From positions 1-51,582 of the forward strand of contig SVLP01000015.1 of NCBI GenBank assembly GCA_015067895.1: DNA of 51,582 bases, read 5' to 3'. The notes under the pieces are model-generated. The model made no database searches and was not told where the DNA came from. It saw only the letters and a program-made list of their open reading frames with translations. Of this stretch, positions 31,267 through 42,066 are shown piece after piece. The position numbers and the translations under genes were made by a program. Every line of letters starts with the position of its first letter. Position 1 is the stretch's first letter. This DNA is from Oscillospiraceae bacterium. GTDB lineage: Bacteria; Bacillota_A; Clostridia; Oscillospirales; Oscillospiraceae.

Positions 31267-33582
31267 ATGAAAAACAAAGCATTGGCGCTGGTTCTGGCCC
31301 TGTGCATGGTTCTTGCCATGCTGCCCATGACCGTCCACGCCGCCCCTGCCAACCGGGCCCAGGCCCAGCTCAGCTCCCTGGAGGTGCTGGAGCCCGCTGC
31401 CCTGCCCGAAGCCCCCGTTGAGACCAACGGCAAGTACGATGTGTCCCTGTCCGTCACCTCCGGCAAGAGCCACGGCACCGCCAAGCTCTACTCCACCAGT
31501 GCCAACCGTGGTCAGGATGTTCTGATGCTGATCGACCCCGATCCCGGCTACTACGCAGACATCGGCTACTCCTACTACTACACCTACGAGAAGGCCACCA
31601 TGGAATACTGGGGCAAGAACGAGTACGTCCTCCACGTGGGCGACGGCGATGTGGAGATCGAGGTTCAGTTCAAGAAGATCACCGAGGGCTCCAACCACTC
31701 CGTCACCGTTCTGTGCAGCGAGGGCGGCTCCGTCAAGCTCAGCCAGTCCACCGCCAAGCCCGGCGAGTCCATCATCCTGGAGGTCACCGAGAACTTCGGC
31801 TACAGACTGACCGACGTTGTGGGCGATGTGAACCCCGACCAGGAGGTTCCCATCTTCGACGTCAGCGACAGCGAGGATCAGCTGATCCTGGAGTTCTTCA
31901 TGCCCGACGGCGATGTGACGCTGAACTTCACCTTCACCCGCAACGGCCCTTACTATCCTGACGGCCACCTGAACGGCGAGCTGTTCAACACCGTCGGCAC
32001 CTACTCCGATGAGACCGGCACCGTCACCATGTCCCCCTTCCCCGCCTATGCCGGTGACAAGGTGACCGTCACCGTGGAGCCCAATCTGGGCTATCGGGTC
32101 GAGCGTTTCTATTACGGCCACGGCGACTACACCCAGATCAATGACTGCCAGTGGACCTTCGTCATGCCCGACCACAACGTCTCCTTCCATGTGGATCTGG
32201 TGGCTGTCATCAACCCCGTCTCCGTCACCGTGGAGACCGGCCTGGGCGGCACCGCTTCCCTGAGCCACACCACCGCCCAGGAGGGCGACACCGTCACCCT
32301 GACCTGCATCCCCGAGGAGGGCTACCGGGTGGCCCGGATCGCCGGTGTGAGCGGCCTGACCGACAACGGCGACGGCACCTACACCTTCGTCATGCCCGCC
32401 AAGGCTGTGGACATCAAGGTGCTGTTCCTGCGTCACGAGAATCCCTTCCTGGATGTCAACGAGACCCACTTCTTCTACGACAGCGTCCTCTGGGCCGTGG
32501 AGGAGGGCATCACCTCCGGCATGACCCCCGAGACCTTCGGCCCCTTCGCCGTATGCAACCGTGCCCAGGTGGTCACCTTCCTGTGGCGCGCCGCCGGTTC
32601 CCCCGCTCCCACCACCACCGAGAACCCCTTCACCGATGTGCCCGCTGACAGCTTCTACTACGAGCCCGTCCTGTGGGCCGTGGAGAACGGCATCACCAAC
32701 GGTGTCAGCTCCACTGAGTTTGGCCCCGGTCTGGCCTGCAACCGCGCCCAGGTGGTCACCTTCCTGCACCGCAGCAAGGGTACCCCCGAGCCTGAGATCA
32801 CGGAGAATCCCTTCGAGGATGTGAAGGAGGGCGACTTCTTCCACAAGGCCGTCCTGTGGGCCCTGGAGAACGGCGTCACCACCGGTGCCGATGCCACCCA
32901 CTTCAATCCCAACGGCCAGTGCCAGCGGGCCCAGGTCGTCACCTTCCTGTATCGCGCTGCCCAGATCCCCGTGGTCTATGCAGTCCGCTGGGCCATCAAC
33001 GGCGCTGTGGAGACCCCCAGCATCCAGGGCACCGTCACCCTGAGCCACACCCAGGCCCAGGCCGGTGAGACCATCACCGCCACCGTCATTCCCGCCGAGG
33101 GCTATGTTCTGGAAGCGGTCAACTGCGTGTCCGGTGCCGAGGTCACCCAGATCAGCGACACCGAGTTCACCTTCGTGATGCCCGATTTTGCAGAGCTCTT
33201 CCAGGTCTACTTCGCGGAGATCCCCGAGGAGCCCGAGGTTCCCACCGACCCCACTGAGCCCACCGAGCCTGTCGATCCCGAGCCCACCGATCCCACCGAC
33301 CCCACCGAGCCTGTCCAGACCTTCGAGCTGGATCTGCGGGACAACGGCAATGGCCGCGTGGCCTACGTGGAGAACAAGACCACTGCCGCCCCCGGCGAGA
33401 GCATCTTCTTCTACGCCCTGCCCAACGATGGCTACTATCTGGATCATGTGGGTGTCTTCAACCCCGACGGTGCCATCGACGTCAGCACCATCCAGATCCA
33501 CGAGCACGGCGACGGCCTGTATGAGCTCATCATGATCCCCCATGACCTCATCATGACCTGCTACTTCTACCCCATCGCCTGA
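31267..33582 (+). CDS. Large SLH-domain surface protein with N- and C-terminal beta-repeat modules
   Basis: 771 residues. A signal peptide resembles that of the preceding protein. The N-terminal half (about 55-390) holds beta-repeat modules with the same phrases (GGSVKLSQSTAKPGES, FVMPDHNVSF, EEGYRVARI). Three SLH domains occupy about 392-560. Unlike its neighbours, the chain continues with another beta-module (about 565-650), a Pro/Thr/Glu linker (about 652-683) and a final beta-module. SLH domains are therefore central rather than terminal. AAGGAGG lies upstream. SLH DNA stretches are almost identical to those of the first gene, indicating recent duplication or gene conversion. Confidence 0.9.
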   Translation: MKNKALALVLALCMVLAMLPMTVHAAPANRAQAQLSSLEVLEPAALPEAPVETNGKYDVSLSVTSGKSHGTAKLYSTSANRGQDVLMLIDPDPGYYADIGYSYYYTYEKATMEYWGKNEYVLHVGDGDVEIEVQFKKITEGSNHSVTVLCSEGGSVKLSQSTAKPGESIILEVTENFGYRLTDVVGDVNPDQEVPIFDVSDSEDQLILEFFMPDGDVTLNFTFTRNGPYYPDGHLNGELFNTVGTYSDETGTVTMSPFPAYAGDKVTVTVEPNLGYRVERFYYGHGDYTQINDCQWTFVMPDHNVSFHVDLVAVINPVSVTVETGLGGTASLSHTTAQEGDTVTLTCIPEEGYRVARIAGVSGLTDNGDGTYTFVMPAKAVDIKVLFLRHENPFLDVNETHFFYDSVLWAVEEGITSGMTPETFGPFAVCNRAQVVTFLWRAAGSPAPTTTENPFTDVPADSFYYEPVLWAVENGITNGVSSTEFGPGLACNRAQVVTFLHRSKGTPEPEITENPFEDVKEGDFFHKAVLWALENGVTTGADATHFNPNGQCQRAQVVTFLYRAAQIPVVYAVRWAINGAVETPSIQGTVTLSHTQAQAGETITATVIPAEGYVLEAVNCVSGAEVTQISDTEFTFVMPDFAELFQVYFAEIPEEPEVPTDPTEPTEPVDPEPTDPTDPTEPVQTFELDLRDNGNGRVAYVENKTTAAPGESIFFYALPNDGYYLDHVGVFNPDGAIDVSTIQIHEHGDGLYELIMIPHDLIMTCYFYPIA

Positions 33583-33590
33583 TCCACCCC

Positions 33591-33615
33591 GCCCGGAGCC
33601 GCCCTGGCTCCGGGC
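33591..33615 (+). terminator. Stem-loop between the second and third SLH genes
   Basis: GCCCGGAGCC (33591-33600), GCCCT loop, GGCTCCGGGC (33606-33615), followed by ATCTTCAAAAGG. There is no proper T-run, so it may only attenuate or protect RNA, allowing read-through into the third gene. Confidence 0.55.
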
Positions 33616-33634
33616 ATCTTCAAAAGGAGCGATT

Positions 33635-35320
33635 ATGAAACGTTTATTGGCATTGCTGCTGGCCCTGTGTATGACTCTGGCTCTGGCCGCCCCTGCGCTG
33701 GCTACGGAAACCGAGGAGCCGGTCACCAGCGGCACCTGCGGCAAAGACATCACCTGGGACTTCGATATGGAGACCGGCACCCTGACCCTCACCGGCACCG
33801 GCAACACCAAAACCTATCAGAGCGACGGCGTTCTGTCCAAACAGGCTCCCTGGGCCCACCTGCGGAAGCAGATCACCACCATCGTGGTGGGCGAGGGCAT
33901 CACCAGCCTGTATCCGGGGCCCTTCTGCCACTGCACCAGCCTGACCTCCGTCAGCCTTCCCTCGACCCTGGTGAACATCTCGGACGACGCCTTCTACGGC
34001 TGCACCAGCCTGACGGAGATCGAGCTGCCCGCCAATCTGAAGGACATCCACAGCCACGTCTTCGAAGGCTGCACCAGCCTGGCCAAATGCACCCTGCCTG
34101 ATGGTCTGACCGGCCTGGGCAGCTGCGTCTTCAAGGACTGCGCCCTTACTGAGATCACCATTCCCGAGGGCATCACCCAGCTCAGCGGGGGCGTCTTCGC
34201 CAACTGCTATGCCCTGGAGACCGTCCATCTTCCCGACACCATGGAGGTGATCGACGGCGGCTTCAGCTGGTGCACCTCCCTGAAGACCCTCGACCTGCCC
34301 GATGGTCTGACCCGGATCGGTGCCGGTGCCTTCAACCACAGCGGCCTGACCCAGATCGTCATCCCCGAGGGCGTCACCGTTCTGGAGGATGATACCTTCG
34401 CCTACTGCTCCGACCTGGTTCGTGTCACCCTGCCCGACTCCATCACCGAGATCGGCGAACGGTGCTTCATCAACTGCATCTCCCTGGAGGGGCTGGATAT
34501 GCCGGAGAATCTGACCTCCATCGGCCTCTATGCCCTGCGCTGGAGCCAGGCTGAGCGCTTCGACCTGCCCTGCGGCCTGAAGTCCATCGGCGCCTATGCC
34601 TTTGACCGCAGCCCCCGGCTCCGGGAGGTCGTCATCCCCTGCAGCGTCTCCGAGATCGGCGAGAAGATCTTCAACGACTGCACCAACGATGTCCGCATCC
34701 TGTGCTGGGAAAATACCTACGCCCACCGCTACGCCGAAGCCAACGGCATCCCCTATGAGCTGATGACCACTCCCTGCTGCGGTCTGCCCTTCCGGGATGT
34801 CCCCAAGGGTGCCTTCTACGAGGAGCCCGTCCGCTGGGCTATGGAGGAGGGCATCGTCAACGGCATCAGCACCGACCTGTTCGGCTCCACCCAGCCCACC
34901 AACCGGGCGGCAGCCGTGACCATGCTGTGGCGTTACGCAGGCTGCCCCGAGCCTGAGACTGCCGTCAATCCCTTTACGGATGTACCTGCGGGCAGTTTCT
35001 ATGAGAAGGCCGTTCTTTGGGCCCAGGAACGCGGCATCACCAACGGCATCAACGCCACTCAATTCGGCCCCACGCTGCCCTGCAACCGTGCCCAGGTGGT
35101 CACCTTCCTGTACCGGCTGCGCGATGCCCAGGCCCCCGAGGACACCGCAAATCCCTTTACGGATGTGCCCGCCGGGATCTGGTATGAAGCACCCGTGCTC
35201 TGGGCCCTGAAAAACGGCATCACCACCGGTGCCACCAGCACCGCCTTCGATCCCGACGGCGACTGCATGCGGGCCCACTTCGTGACCTTCCTGTACCGCC
35301 TGGAGCAGCTGGATCCCTGA
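33635..35320 (+). CDS. BspA-type leucine-rich-repeat protein with three SLH domains
   Basis: 561 residues. After a signal peptide (cleavage near ALA), residues about 90-375 carry roughly twelve LRR_5 (BspA/TpLRR) repeats with the pattern C-x-SL-x-x-[IV]-x-LP-x-x-[LV]-x-x-I-x-x-x-[AV]F. Such repeats occur in surface adhesins of gut bacteria. Three SLH domains follow (about 384-559), the first degenerate (TNRAAAVTMLWRYAG). AAAAGGAG lies upstream, and only 52 bp separate it from the second SLH gene, so it may share that transcript. It is probably an adhesin or host/mucin-interaction protein tethered to the wall. Confidence 0.9.
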   Translation: MKRLLALLLALCMTLALAAPALATETEEPVTSGTCGKDITWDFDMETGTLTLTGTGNTKTYQSDGVLSKQAPWAHLRKQITTIVVGEGITSLYPGPFCHCTSLTSVSLPSTLVNISDDAFYGCTSLTEIELPANLKDIHSHVFEGCTSLAKCTLPDGLTGLGSCVFKDCALTEITIPEGITQLSGGVFANCYALETVHLPDTMEVIDGGFSWCTSLKTLDLPDGLTRIGAGAFNHSGLTQIVIPEGVTVLEDDTFAYCSDLVRVTLPDSITEIGERCFINCISLEGLDMPENLTSIGLYALRWSQAERFDLPCGLKSIGAYAFDRSPRLREVVIPCSVSEIGEKIFNDCTNDVRILCWENTYAHRYAEANGIPYELMTTPCCGLPFRDVPKGAFYEEPVRWAMEEGIVNGISTDLFGSTQPTNRAAAVTMLWRYAGCPEPETAVNPFTDVPAGSFYEKAVLWAQERGITNGINATQFGPTLPCNRAQVVTFLYRLRDAQAPEDTANPFTDVPAGIWYEAPVLWALKNGITTGATSTAFDPDGDCMRAHFVTFLYRLEQLDP

Positions 35321-35336
35321 ACATGACAAAAGGGGC

Positions 35337-35626
35337 TGTAAAGAAACCTGAATAAAGATTCGGGTTATACATGAGTCAATCAGAAGAACCATCTGCCGTC
35401 TACCGCTGTCATTGCGAGGAGCCGACAGGCGACGCGGCAATCTCCTGGTACTGCGTCGCAAATCTGCATATCGTACCAGGAGATCGCCACGGGCTCCCGC
35501 CCTCGCGATGACATGGATGTGGTCACCTGATCCGATTGATCCAACATAGAAAACAGCAGCAGTGTCCCACTTGATTGTGTGTCACTGCTGCTGTATGTTG
35601 TTTGAATACCTATGCGTTTCTTTACA
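35337..35626. mobile_element. Family C MITE-like element, copy C2 (inverted relative to C1)
   Basis: 290 bp bounded by TGTAAAGAAAC (35337-35347) and GTTTCTTTACA (35616-35626); here the terminal match extends to 15 of 16 bases (GGGGCTGTAAAGAAAC). It contains family B copy B4 (35408-35512) and the CAGCAGCAGTG/CACTGCTGCTG hairpin. It fills the gap between the third SLH gene and the dCMP deaminase gene. Confidence 0.9.
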
Positions 35627-35644
35627 GTCCCAATTTTTACAGGG

Positions 35645-36136
35645 TTACTTCCACTCCTCCGGCACGAAGTCCAGGGTGATCTCCGTGACCTTGGGCACCA
35701 GGCGGGTGTATTTCACGCCTGCGGCATCCATCATGCGCTTGCTGGCCAGAGTGGCCATGGAGTCGGCGTACTTGTCGCTGAGGTAGAGCACCTCCCGGAC
35801 GCCGGACTGGATGATGGCCTTGGCGCACTCGTTGCAGGGGAACAATGCCACATACAGCTTGCTGCCCCGCAGGTCACGACCGCTGGCATTGAGGATGGCG
35901 TTCAGCTCCGCGTGGACGACGTATGGATACTTGGTCTCCTCGCCCGTCCGCTCCCAGGGGAACACATCGTCAGAGCAGCCCTTGGGCATGCCGTTGTAGC
36001 CGGTGGAGATGATGATGTTGTCCTGGCTGACGATACAGGCACCCACCTGGGTGTTGGGATCCTTGCTCCGCCGGGCCGCCAGCATGGCAACGCCCATGAA
36101 ATATTCGTCCCAGGAGATGTAGTCCTGACGCTTCAT
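35645..36136 (-). CDS. Deoxycytidylate (dCMP) deaminase, ComEB-like
   Basis: 163 residues. It converts dCMP to dUMP for thymidylate synthesis in the cytoplasm. Zinc and catalytic residues lie in VVHAELNAI (His75, Glu77) and FPCNECAKAII (Cys101, Cys104). The N-terminal DPNTQVGACIV and GYNGMPKGCSDD segments are typical of dCMP deaminases rather than cytidine deaminases or TadA. GAGGAACC lies just before the ATG. The gene stands alone, flanked by element C2 downstream and element A3 upstream. Confidence 0.92.
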   Translation of the reverse strand: MKRQDYISWDEYFMGVAMLAARRSKDPNTQVGACIVSQDNIIISTGYNGMPKGCSDDVFPWERTGEETKYPYVVHAELNAILNASGRDLRGSKLYVALFPCNECAKAIIQSGVREVLYLSDKYADSMATLASKRMMDAAGVKYTRLVPKVTEITLDFVPEEWK

Positions 36137-36172
36137 TGTGGTTCCTCCTTGTCAAGGCCCATCCGCACCAAT

Positions 36173-36312
36173 GTAGGGAACGGTCATGACCGTTCCGCAG
36201 AATGCACTGACCCCGTGTACAATGTTGGGCGAATCGGAACCATTGTACGAATTCGCCGGACATGGTTCCGCAACGCATAGAATACCGCGGAACGGTCATG
36301 ACCGTTCCCTAC
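36173..36312. repeat. Family A palindromic element, copy A3
   Basis: 140 bp. GTAGGGAACGGTCATGACC at the left and GGTCATGACCGTTCCCTAC at the right; interior GAATTCGCCGG. It lies between the dCMP deaminase start and the dnaJ terminator. Confidence 0.93.
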
Positions 36313-36336
36313 GGTTTATCTTATTTCGAATTATAG

Positions 36337-36375
36337 CAAAAAAGCAGGACGCACACAAGATGCATCCTGCTTTTT
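36337..36375 (-). terminator. Terminator of dnaJ
   Basis: AGCAGGACGCA (36343-36353) pairs with TGCATCCTGCT (36361-36371) with one wobble pair. On the minus strand a T6 run follows. The hairpin starts right after the dnaJ stop codon. Confidence 0.88.
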
Positions 36376-36376
36376 C

Positions 36377-37525
36377 TCAATCAAAAATATCCTTGATGGT
36401 ATCGAAGAACTTCTTGCGCTTGGGGGTGACGCCCAGGCTTTCCTCGAACCGGCGCAGGAGCTCCTTCTGCTCCTTATTCAGGCGGGTGGGGGTCTCGACC
36501 ACCACGGTCACCAGCTGGTCGCCCCGGCGGGTGCGGTTGTTGACATAGGGGATGCCCTTGTCCCGCAGCCGGAAGGTGGTGCCGGTCTGGGTGCCCTCGG
36601 GGATGTCGTAGGACATCTTGCCGTCCAGGGTGGGGATCTCGATGGTGGCGCCCAGAGCGGCCTGGGTGAAGGAGATGGGCAGCTCGCACAGCACATCCGC
36701 GCCGTCGCGCTCGAAGAGCTTGTGCCGCTTGATGAGGATCTCCACCAGCAGGTCACCGGCGGGGCCGCCGTTAGCGCCCACATTGCCCTGGCCGTGGACA
36801 CGAACCATCTGGCCCTCGTCCACACCGGCGGGCACCTTCACATTGACCTTCTGGGTGCGGCGCACCTTGCCCTTGCCCTTACAGGTGGTGCAGGGTGTCT
36901 TGATGGTCTTGCCCCGGCCGGAACAGGCGGGACAGGGGGAGGTGGACTGCATGGCCATGCCCATGAAATTCTGGGTGGTGCGGATCTGACCGGAGCCGCC
37001 GCAGCGGGTACAGGTCTCGATGGCGCCGTCGGCGGAGCCGGTGCCGGAGCACTTGGCGCAGTTTTCGATGCGGGTTGCGGGGACTTCCTTCTCCACGCCG
37101 AAGGCCGCCTCCTCGAAGGTCAGCTCCAGACGGGAGGCCACATTCTCGCCCCGGCGGGGGGCGTTCTGGGTGCTTGCCCGTCCGCCGCCGCCGAAGCCGC
37201 CGCCGAACAGGTCGCTGAAGATGTCGCCGAAGTCACCGAAGCCGCCGCCGCTGAAGCCGCCGCCAAAGCCGCCGAAGCCGGGGTTGAAGTTGGGATCCAC
37301 GCCCGCGTGGCCGAACTGGTCATAGCGGGAACGCTTGTCGTCGTCGCTCAGGACTTCGTAGGCCTCACCGGCCTCCTTGAACCTGGCCTCGGCCTCCTTG
37401 TCGCCGGGGTTGCGGTCGGGGTGATATTTCATGGCCGCCTTGCGGTAGGCCTTCTTGATCTCATCGGCGCTGGCGGTCTTCTCGACGCCCAGCACCTCGT
37501 AAAAGTCACGTTTGTTGTCTGCCAT
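36377..37525 (-). CDS. dnaJ: Chaperone protein DnaJ
   Basis: 382 residues, a complete type I DnaJ (Hsp40). The J domain (about 5-70) has HPD at 35-37 to stimulate the DnaK ATPase; a Gly/Phe-rich linker (about 75-120) follows. Four CxxCxGxG zinc repeats come next ([32 protein letters not shown]) and then the substrate-binding beta-domains. It begins 4 bp after the PPOX-family gene, so the two are co-transcribed. It is separated from dnaK by that gene and by a terminator, an unusual break in the normal dnaK-dnaJ order. Confidence 0.97.
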   Translation of the reverse strand: MADNKRDFYEVLGVEKTASADEIKKAYRKAAMKYHPDRNPGDKEAEARFKEAGEAYEVLSDDDKRSRYDQFGHAGVDPNFNPGFGGFGGGFSGGGFGDFGDIFSDLFGGGFGGGGRASTQNAPRRGENVASRLELTFEEAAFGVEKEVPATRIENCAKCSGTGSADGAIETCTRCGGSGQIRTTQNFMGMAMQSTSPCPACSGRGKTIKTPCTTCKGKGKVRRTQKVNVKVPAGVDEGQMVRVHGQGNVGANGGPAGDLLVEILIKRHKLFERDGADVLCELPISFTQAALGATIEIPTLDGKMSYDIPEGTQTGTTFRLRDKGIPYVNNRTRRGDQLVTVVVETPTRLNKEQKELLRRFEESLGVTPKRKKFFDTIKDIFD

Positions 37526-37529
37526 ATGC

Positions 37530-38024
37530 TTACCTCAAATTTTCCGGAATGGGCCGGTGCTTGGCGTTGAATTCGGTCACATCCAGTCGGATGACCGCCA
37601 CGATGCTCACCAGCCGCTCGCTGAACTGGAAGTCTCCGCCCGTCTGGGTCTTCATCAGAATGGACATGGCCTCCATCTTTTCCTCCACATCCTCCACCAG
37701 GACGGCTTTCGCCCGGCCGGAGATGGCGGAATAGGCCAGACCGTACTGGCAGGCCACCCTGCCCTCGAAGGGCTGAAGGTCACAGTCCAGCTCGAAGCAC
37801 ACATTGGGATTTTTGCGGAGCAGCTCCAGCTTGTTTCCCTTCACGGCGCTGTGCAGGTACAGCTTCAGCTCCCCCTTTTCCAGCGTGTAGCCGTAGTTCA
37901 TGGGATAGATGTAGGGCACGTTGTCCACGGAAATGCCCAGCCGCAGCACCTTCGCCGCGTCCAGGATGGCCCTGATCTGGCCTTCGTCCGTGACCTGATA
38001 TTCTCGTTTGGTCATGCCTTGCAT
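37530..38024 (-). CDS. Pyridoxamine 5'-phosphate oxidase-family flavin-binding protein
   Basis: 164 residues from the ATG at 38024 (GAGGT upstream). The sequence fits the split-barrel FMN-binding PPOX family: [20 protein letters not shown], then [26 protein letters not shown], and a central [14 protein letters not shown]. Family members include nitroimidazole-resistance (NimA-like) proteins; the specific reaction is unknown. It lies between dnaK and dnaJ on the same strand, 4 bp before dnaJ. Being downstream of the dnaK terminator, it may be driven by read-through or a promoter inside the 38030-38130 repeat region. Confidence 0.85.
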   Translation of the reverse strand: MQGMTKREYQVTDEGQIRAILDAAKVLRLGISVDNVPYIYPMNYGYTLEKGELKLYLHSAVKGNKLELLRKNPNVCFELDCDLQPFEGRVACQYGLAYSAISGRAKAVLVEDVEEKMEAMSILMKTQTGGDFQFSERLVSIVAVIRLDVTEFNAKHRPIPENLR

Positions 38025-38055
38025 GGATTTTACCTCACTGTATGTGGATATGAAT

Positions 38056-38122
38056 GTAGGGAACGGCCTGCGTGCCGTTCCCCGGTACGGAGCCACGGAA
38101 CGGCACACAGGCCGTTCCCTAC
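38056..38122. repeat. Family A short element, copy A5
   Basis: 67 bp, only the two end palindromes (GTAGGGAACGGCCTGCGTGCC and its inverse, split by a few bases), lacking the usual interior. It lies between the dnaK terminator and the PPOX gene. Confidence 0.88.
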
Positions 38123-38132
38123 TGACACACCC

Positions 38133-38160
38133 AAAAAGGGGCGGCGGTTCGCCGCCCCTT
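38133..38160 (-). terminator. Strong terminator of dnaK
   Basis: AAGGGGCGGCG (38136-38146), GTT loop, CGCCGCCCCTT (38150-38160). On the minus strand it ends in T5. It lies 15 bp after the dnaK stop. Confidence 0.92.
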
Positions 38161-38175
38161 GGGCTTAGGTTTCAA

Positions 38176-40017
<1,842 letters not shown>

Positions 40018-40046
40018 CTATATGATAAAGGTTAATTGTTTACATA

Positions 40047-40136
40047 GATATTAGATATAAGATATTAGATATGAGATATGTCAAGATATAAGATTATCTA
40101 ATATCTCATATCTTATAACTCATATCTCTTATCTCA
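40047..40136. repeat. AT-rich dispersed repeat, family E (copy 2)
   Basis: GATATTAGATATAAGATATT on the left and ATCTAATATCTCATATCTTA on the right form a long AT-rich hairpin, similar to 7639-7713. It includes the grpE stop codon (40134-40136) and fills the grpE-dnaK gap. Confidence 0.88.
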
Positions 40137-40655
40137 GTTGGCTACCTGAACCATGGCGAAGCGGATGACCTTGTCGCCGGTCTTGAAGCCCTTCTGGAAC
40201 ACCTGGGAGATGGTGTTCTCGCCAAGCTCCTCGGATTCGATGTGCATGACGGCGTTGTGGAGATTCGGATCGAACTCGTCGCCGGCATTGCCGTAGACCT
40301 CCACGCCCAGATCGCCGAAGATCTTCAGCAGACCCTGCATGGTCAGCTCCACGCCCTTCTTGTAGGCGGCGTCGGTGGTCTCCTGGTTCATGGCGCGCTC
40401 TAAGTTATCGTAGACGGGCAGGAGCTTGCTCAGGGTGTCGGCCTTGCCGTTGGTGTAGGCAGAGTCCTTTTCCTTCTGGCTGCGCTTGCGGAAGTTGTCG
40501 TACTCCGCAGCCAGACGCAGATACTGGTCATGCTCGTGCTCGTATTTTTCCTTGTAATTTTCTTCGGGGGCAGCTGCCGGCTCCTCGGCGGGGGTGACTT
40601 CCTCCTCCAGCTCGATGTCGAACTCGCTGCGCTCGGTGGTCTTTTCTTCTGCCAC
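40134..40655 (-). CDS. grpE: Nucleotide exchange factor GrpE
   Basis: 173 residues. GrpE releases ADP from DnaK. A long acidic N-terminal segment (about 1-35) is followed by a coiled-coil (KEKYEHEHDQYLRLAAEYDNFRKR, in two parts) and a C-terminal beta-domain with the signature NLHNAVMHIESEELGENTI and VFQKGFKTGDKVIRFAMVQVA. The start is GTG, with an AGGAGG site about 7 bases upstream. The stop codon lies inside family E copy 2. It is second gene of the HrcA regulon operon. Confidence 0.96.
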   Translation of the reverse strand: MAEEKTTERSEFDIELEEEVTPAEEPAAAPEENYKEKYEHEHDQYLRLAAEYDNFRKRSQKEKDSAYTNGKADTLSKLLPVYDNLERAMNQETTDAAYKKGVELTMQGLLKIFGDLGVEVYGNAGDEFDPNLHNAVMHIESEELGENTISQVFQKGFKTGDKVIRFAMVQVAN

Positions 40656-40696
40656 GGCTTAGTCCTCCTTGTTTGCGAATCAGTAATGGGGATGCT

Positions 40697-40829
40697 GTAG
40701 GGAACGGCCTGAGTGCCGTTCCCATGGATTTTGGCCCGTCCGGGACAAAATCCATTTTTCCGTATTCGCCGTACCCGTCCGCAAACTTGCTGCGTGGTAC
40801 TGCGGAACGGCACGCAGGCCGTTCCCTAC
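40697..40829. repeat. Family A palindromic element, copy A4 (inside the hrcA-grpE spacer)
   Basis: 133 bp. GTAGGGAACGGCCTGAGTGCC at the left and GGCACGCAGGCCGTTCCCTAC at the right; the inner part has a hairpin around ATGGATTTTG/CAAAATCCAT. It would be part of the operon mRNA. Confidence 0.92.
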
Positions 40830-40833
40830 GGAG

Positions 40834-41901
40834 TTATTTTTCACTTTCCGCATCTGGAGCGGGCAGTGCATTGTGTTCGGGTTTGGCAAACATCCGGCTC
40901 AGGTTCTCGGCGAAGAAGCTTAAGCGCGCGGTGACCTGGGCGTAATCCATCCGGGTGGGGCCCACCACGCCGATCACGCCGTGCATGCCCTCGCCGATGT
41001 CGAATTTCGTCATGACCACGCTGGAATCCTTCAGGGCCTGAGCCACGTTCTCGGGGCCCACCAGCACCTGGGTGCCGTTCTCGGTGCCCAGCACCGCGGG
41101 CAGATTCGACATGACGGAGTCGTCCAGGTTGGTCAGCACCTTCTGGGCCTTTTCCACATCCCGGAACTCGGGCTGACCCAGCAGCCGCATATGGCCCGCC
41201 ACACGGACGTCGGCCTCCTGCTGCTGTTTTAATGTATGGATCGTGAACTCCACGATGACAGGAACCAGGGAGGCGGTCTCACCGGCGGAGCGCATGGTCT
41301 TCTCCAGCAGCTCGGGGGTGAACTCCTCCATGGGGATGTCGGTCAGTGTCGCATTGATGACGGCACTCAAAAGCTTCAGATCCGCTTCCCCCACGTTCAG
41401 GGGCAGCTTGATGAGCTTGTTCACGACCTCCTCGTTGCTCAGCATCACCACCAGGATGAAGCTGCCTTTTCCGGCAAGGATCAGATCGTAGCGCCTGACC
41501 GTGGTGCCGCCGCGATGGGAGGCCACGGAGATGGCGGGCAGGTTCGTGGCCTGGGACACCAGCTTGGCGACCTCAGCCATGACCTTGTCGATCTTCTGCA
41601 TCTTCTCCTCGATGGCGATGTTCATGGATTTGGTCTCATCCATGCTCAGCCGGTAGTCGGCCATCAGCTCGTCGACATACAGCCGGTAGCCCGCCGCAGA
41701 GGGGATGCGCCCGGCACTGGTGTGGGGCTGCTCTAAGTAGCCCATGGCCGTCAGGTCTGCCATCTCGTTGCGGATGGTGGCAGAGGAGTATTTCATATCC
41801 GGCAGGGCGGTGATCGCCTTGGAACCCACAGGCTCCGCAGTGCGGATGTACAGATCCACGACGCTGCGCAGAACCTTTTTCTTGCGTTCGGTCAGCTCCA
41901 C
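40834..41901 (-). CDS. hrcA: Heat-inducible transcription repressor HrcA
   Basis: 355 residues. HrcA binds CIRCE to repress heat-shock operons. The N-terminal winged helix (about 1-75) includes LTERKKKVLRSVVDLYIRTAEPVGSKAI and SSATIRNEMADLTAMGYLEQPHTSAGRIPS, both in the family pattern. The central and C-terminal GAF-like domain follows. The start is a GTG at 41901 with AGGAGGT 6-7 bases upstream; an in-frame ATG at 41976 would lie inside the promoter/CIRCE region and is rejected. It is the first gene of hrcA-grpE-dnaK, directly under its own operator, hence autoregulated. Confidence 0.95.
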   Translation of the reverse strand: MELTERKKKVLRSVVDLYIRTAEPVGSKAITALPDMKYSSATIRNEMADLTAMGYLEQPHTSAGRIPSAAGYRLYVDELMADYRLSMDETKSMNIAIEEKMQKIDKVMAEVAKLVSQATNLPAISVASHRGGTTVRRYDLILAGKGSFILVVMLSNEEVVNKLIKLPLNVGEADLKLLSAVINATLTDIPMEEFTPELLEKTMRSAGETASLVPVIVEFTIHTLKQQQEADVRVAGHMRLLGQPEFRDVEKAQKVLTNLDDSVMSNLPAVLGTENGTQVLVGPENVAQALKDSSVVMTKFDIGEGMHGVIGVVGPTRMDYAQVTARLSFFAENLSRMFAKPEHNALPAPDAESEK

Positions 41902-41945
41902 TGGCTCACCTCCTTCGGGATTTGGCACTCCGTTTGTTCGAGTGC

Positions 41946-41972
41946 TTAGCACTCCTTTCTCTTGAGTGCTAA
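41946..41972. promoter_or_regulatory. Perfect CIRCE operator
   Basis: TTAGCACTC (41946-41954), 9-bp spacer, GAGTGCTAA (41964-41972), the exact consensus. It overlaps the transcription start of the hrcA promoter. A second palindrome GAGTGCTTAGCACTC (41940-41954) shares the downstream half-site. Confidence 0.98.
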
Positions 41973-41976
41973 ACAA

Positions 41977-42005
41977 AGTATACCCCCTCTGCCCCAGAAA
42001 GTCAA
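41977..42005 (-). promoter_or_regulatory. Sigma-A promoter of the hrcA operon
   Basis: Minus strand: TTGACT (42005-42000), 17-bp spacer, TATACT (41982-41977). CIRCE lies immediately downstream. Confidence 0.93.
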
Positions 42006-42066
42006 GGGGAACATTTATAAATTATTTTTGAACGGCGGGACACGATTTATTCAAAACTTTTTCCGC

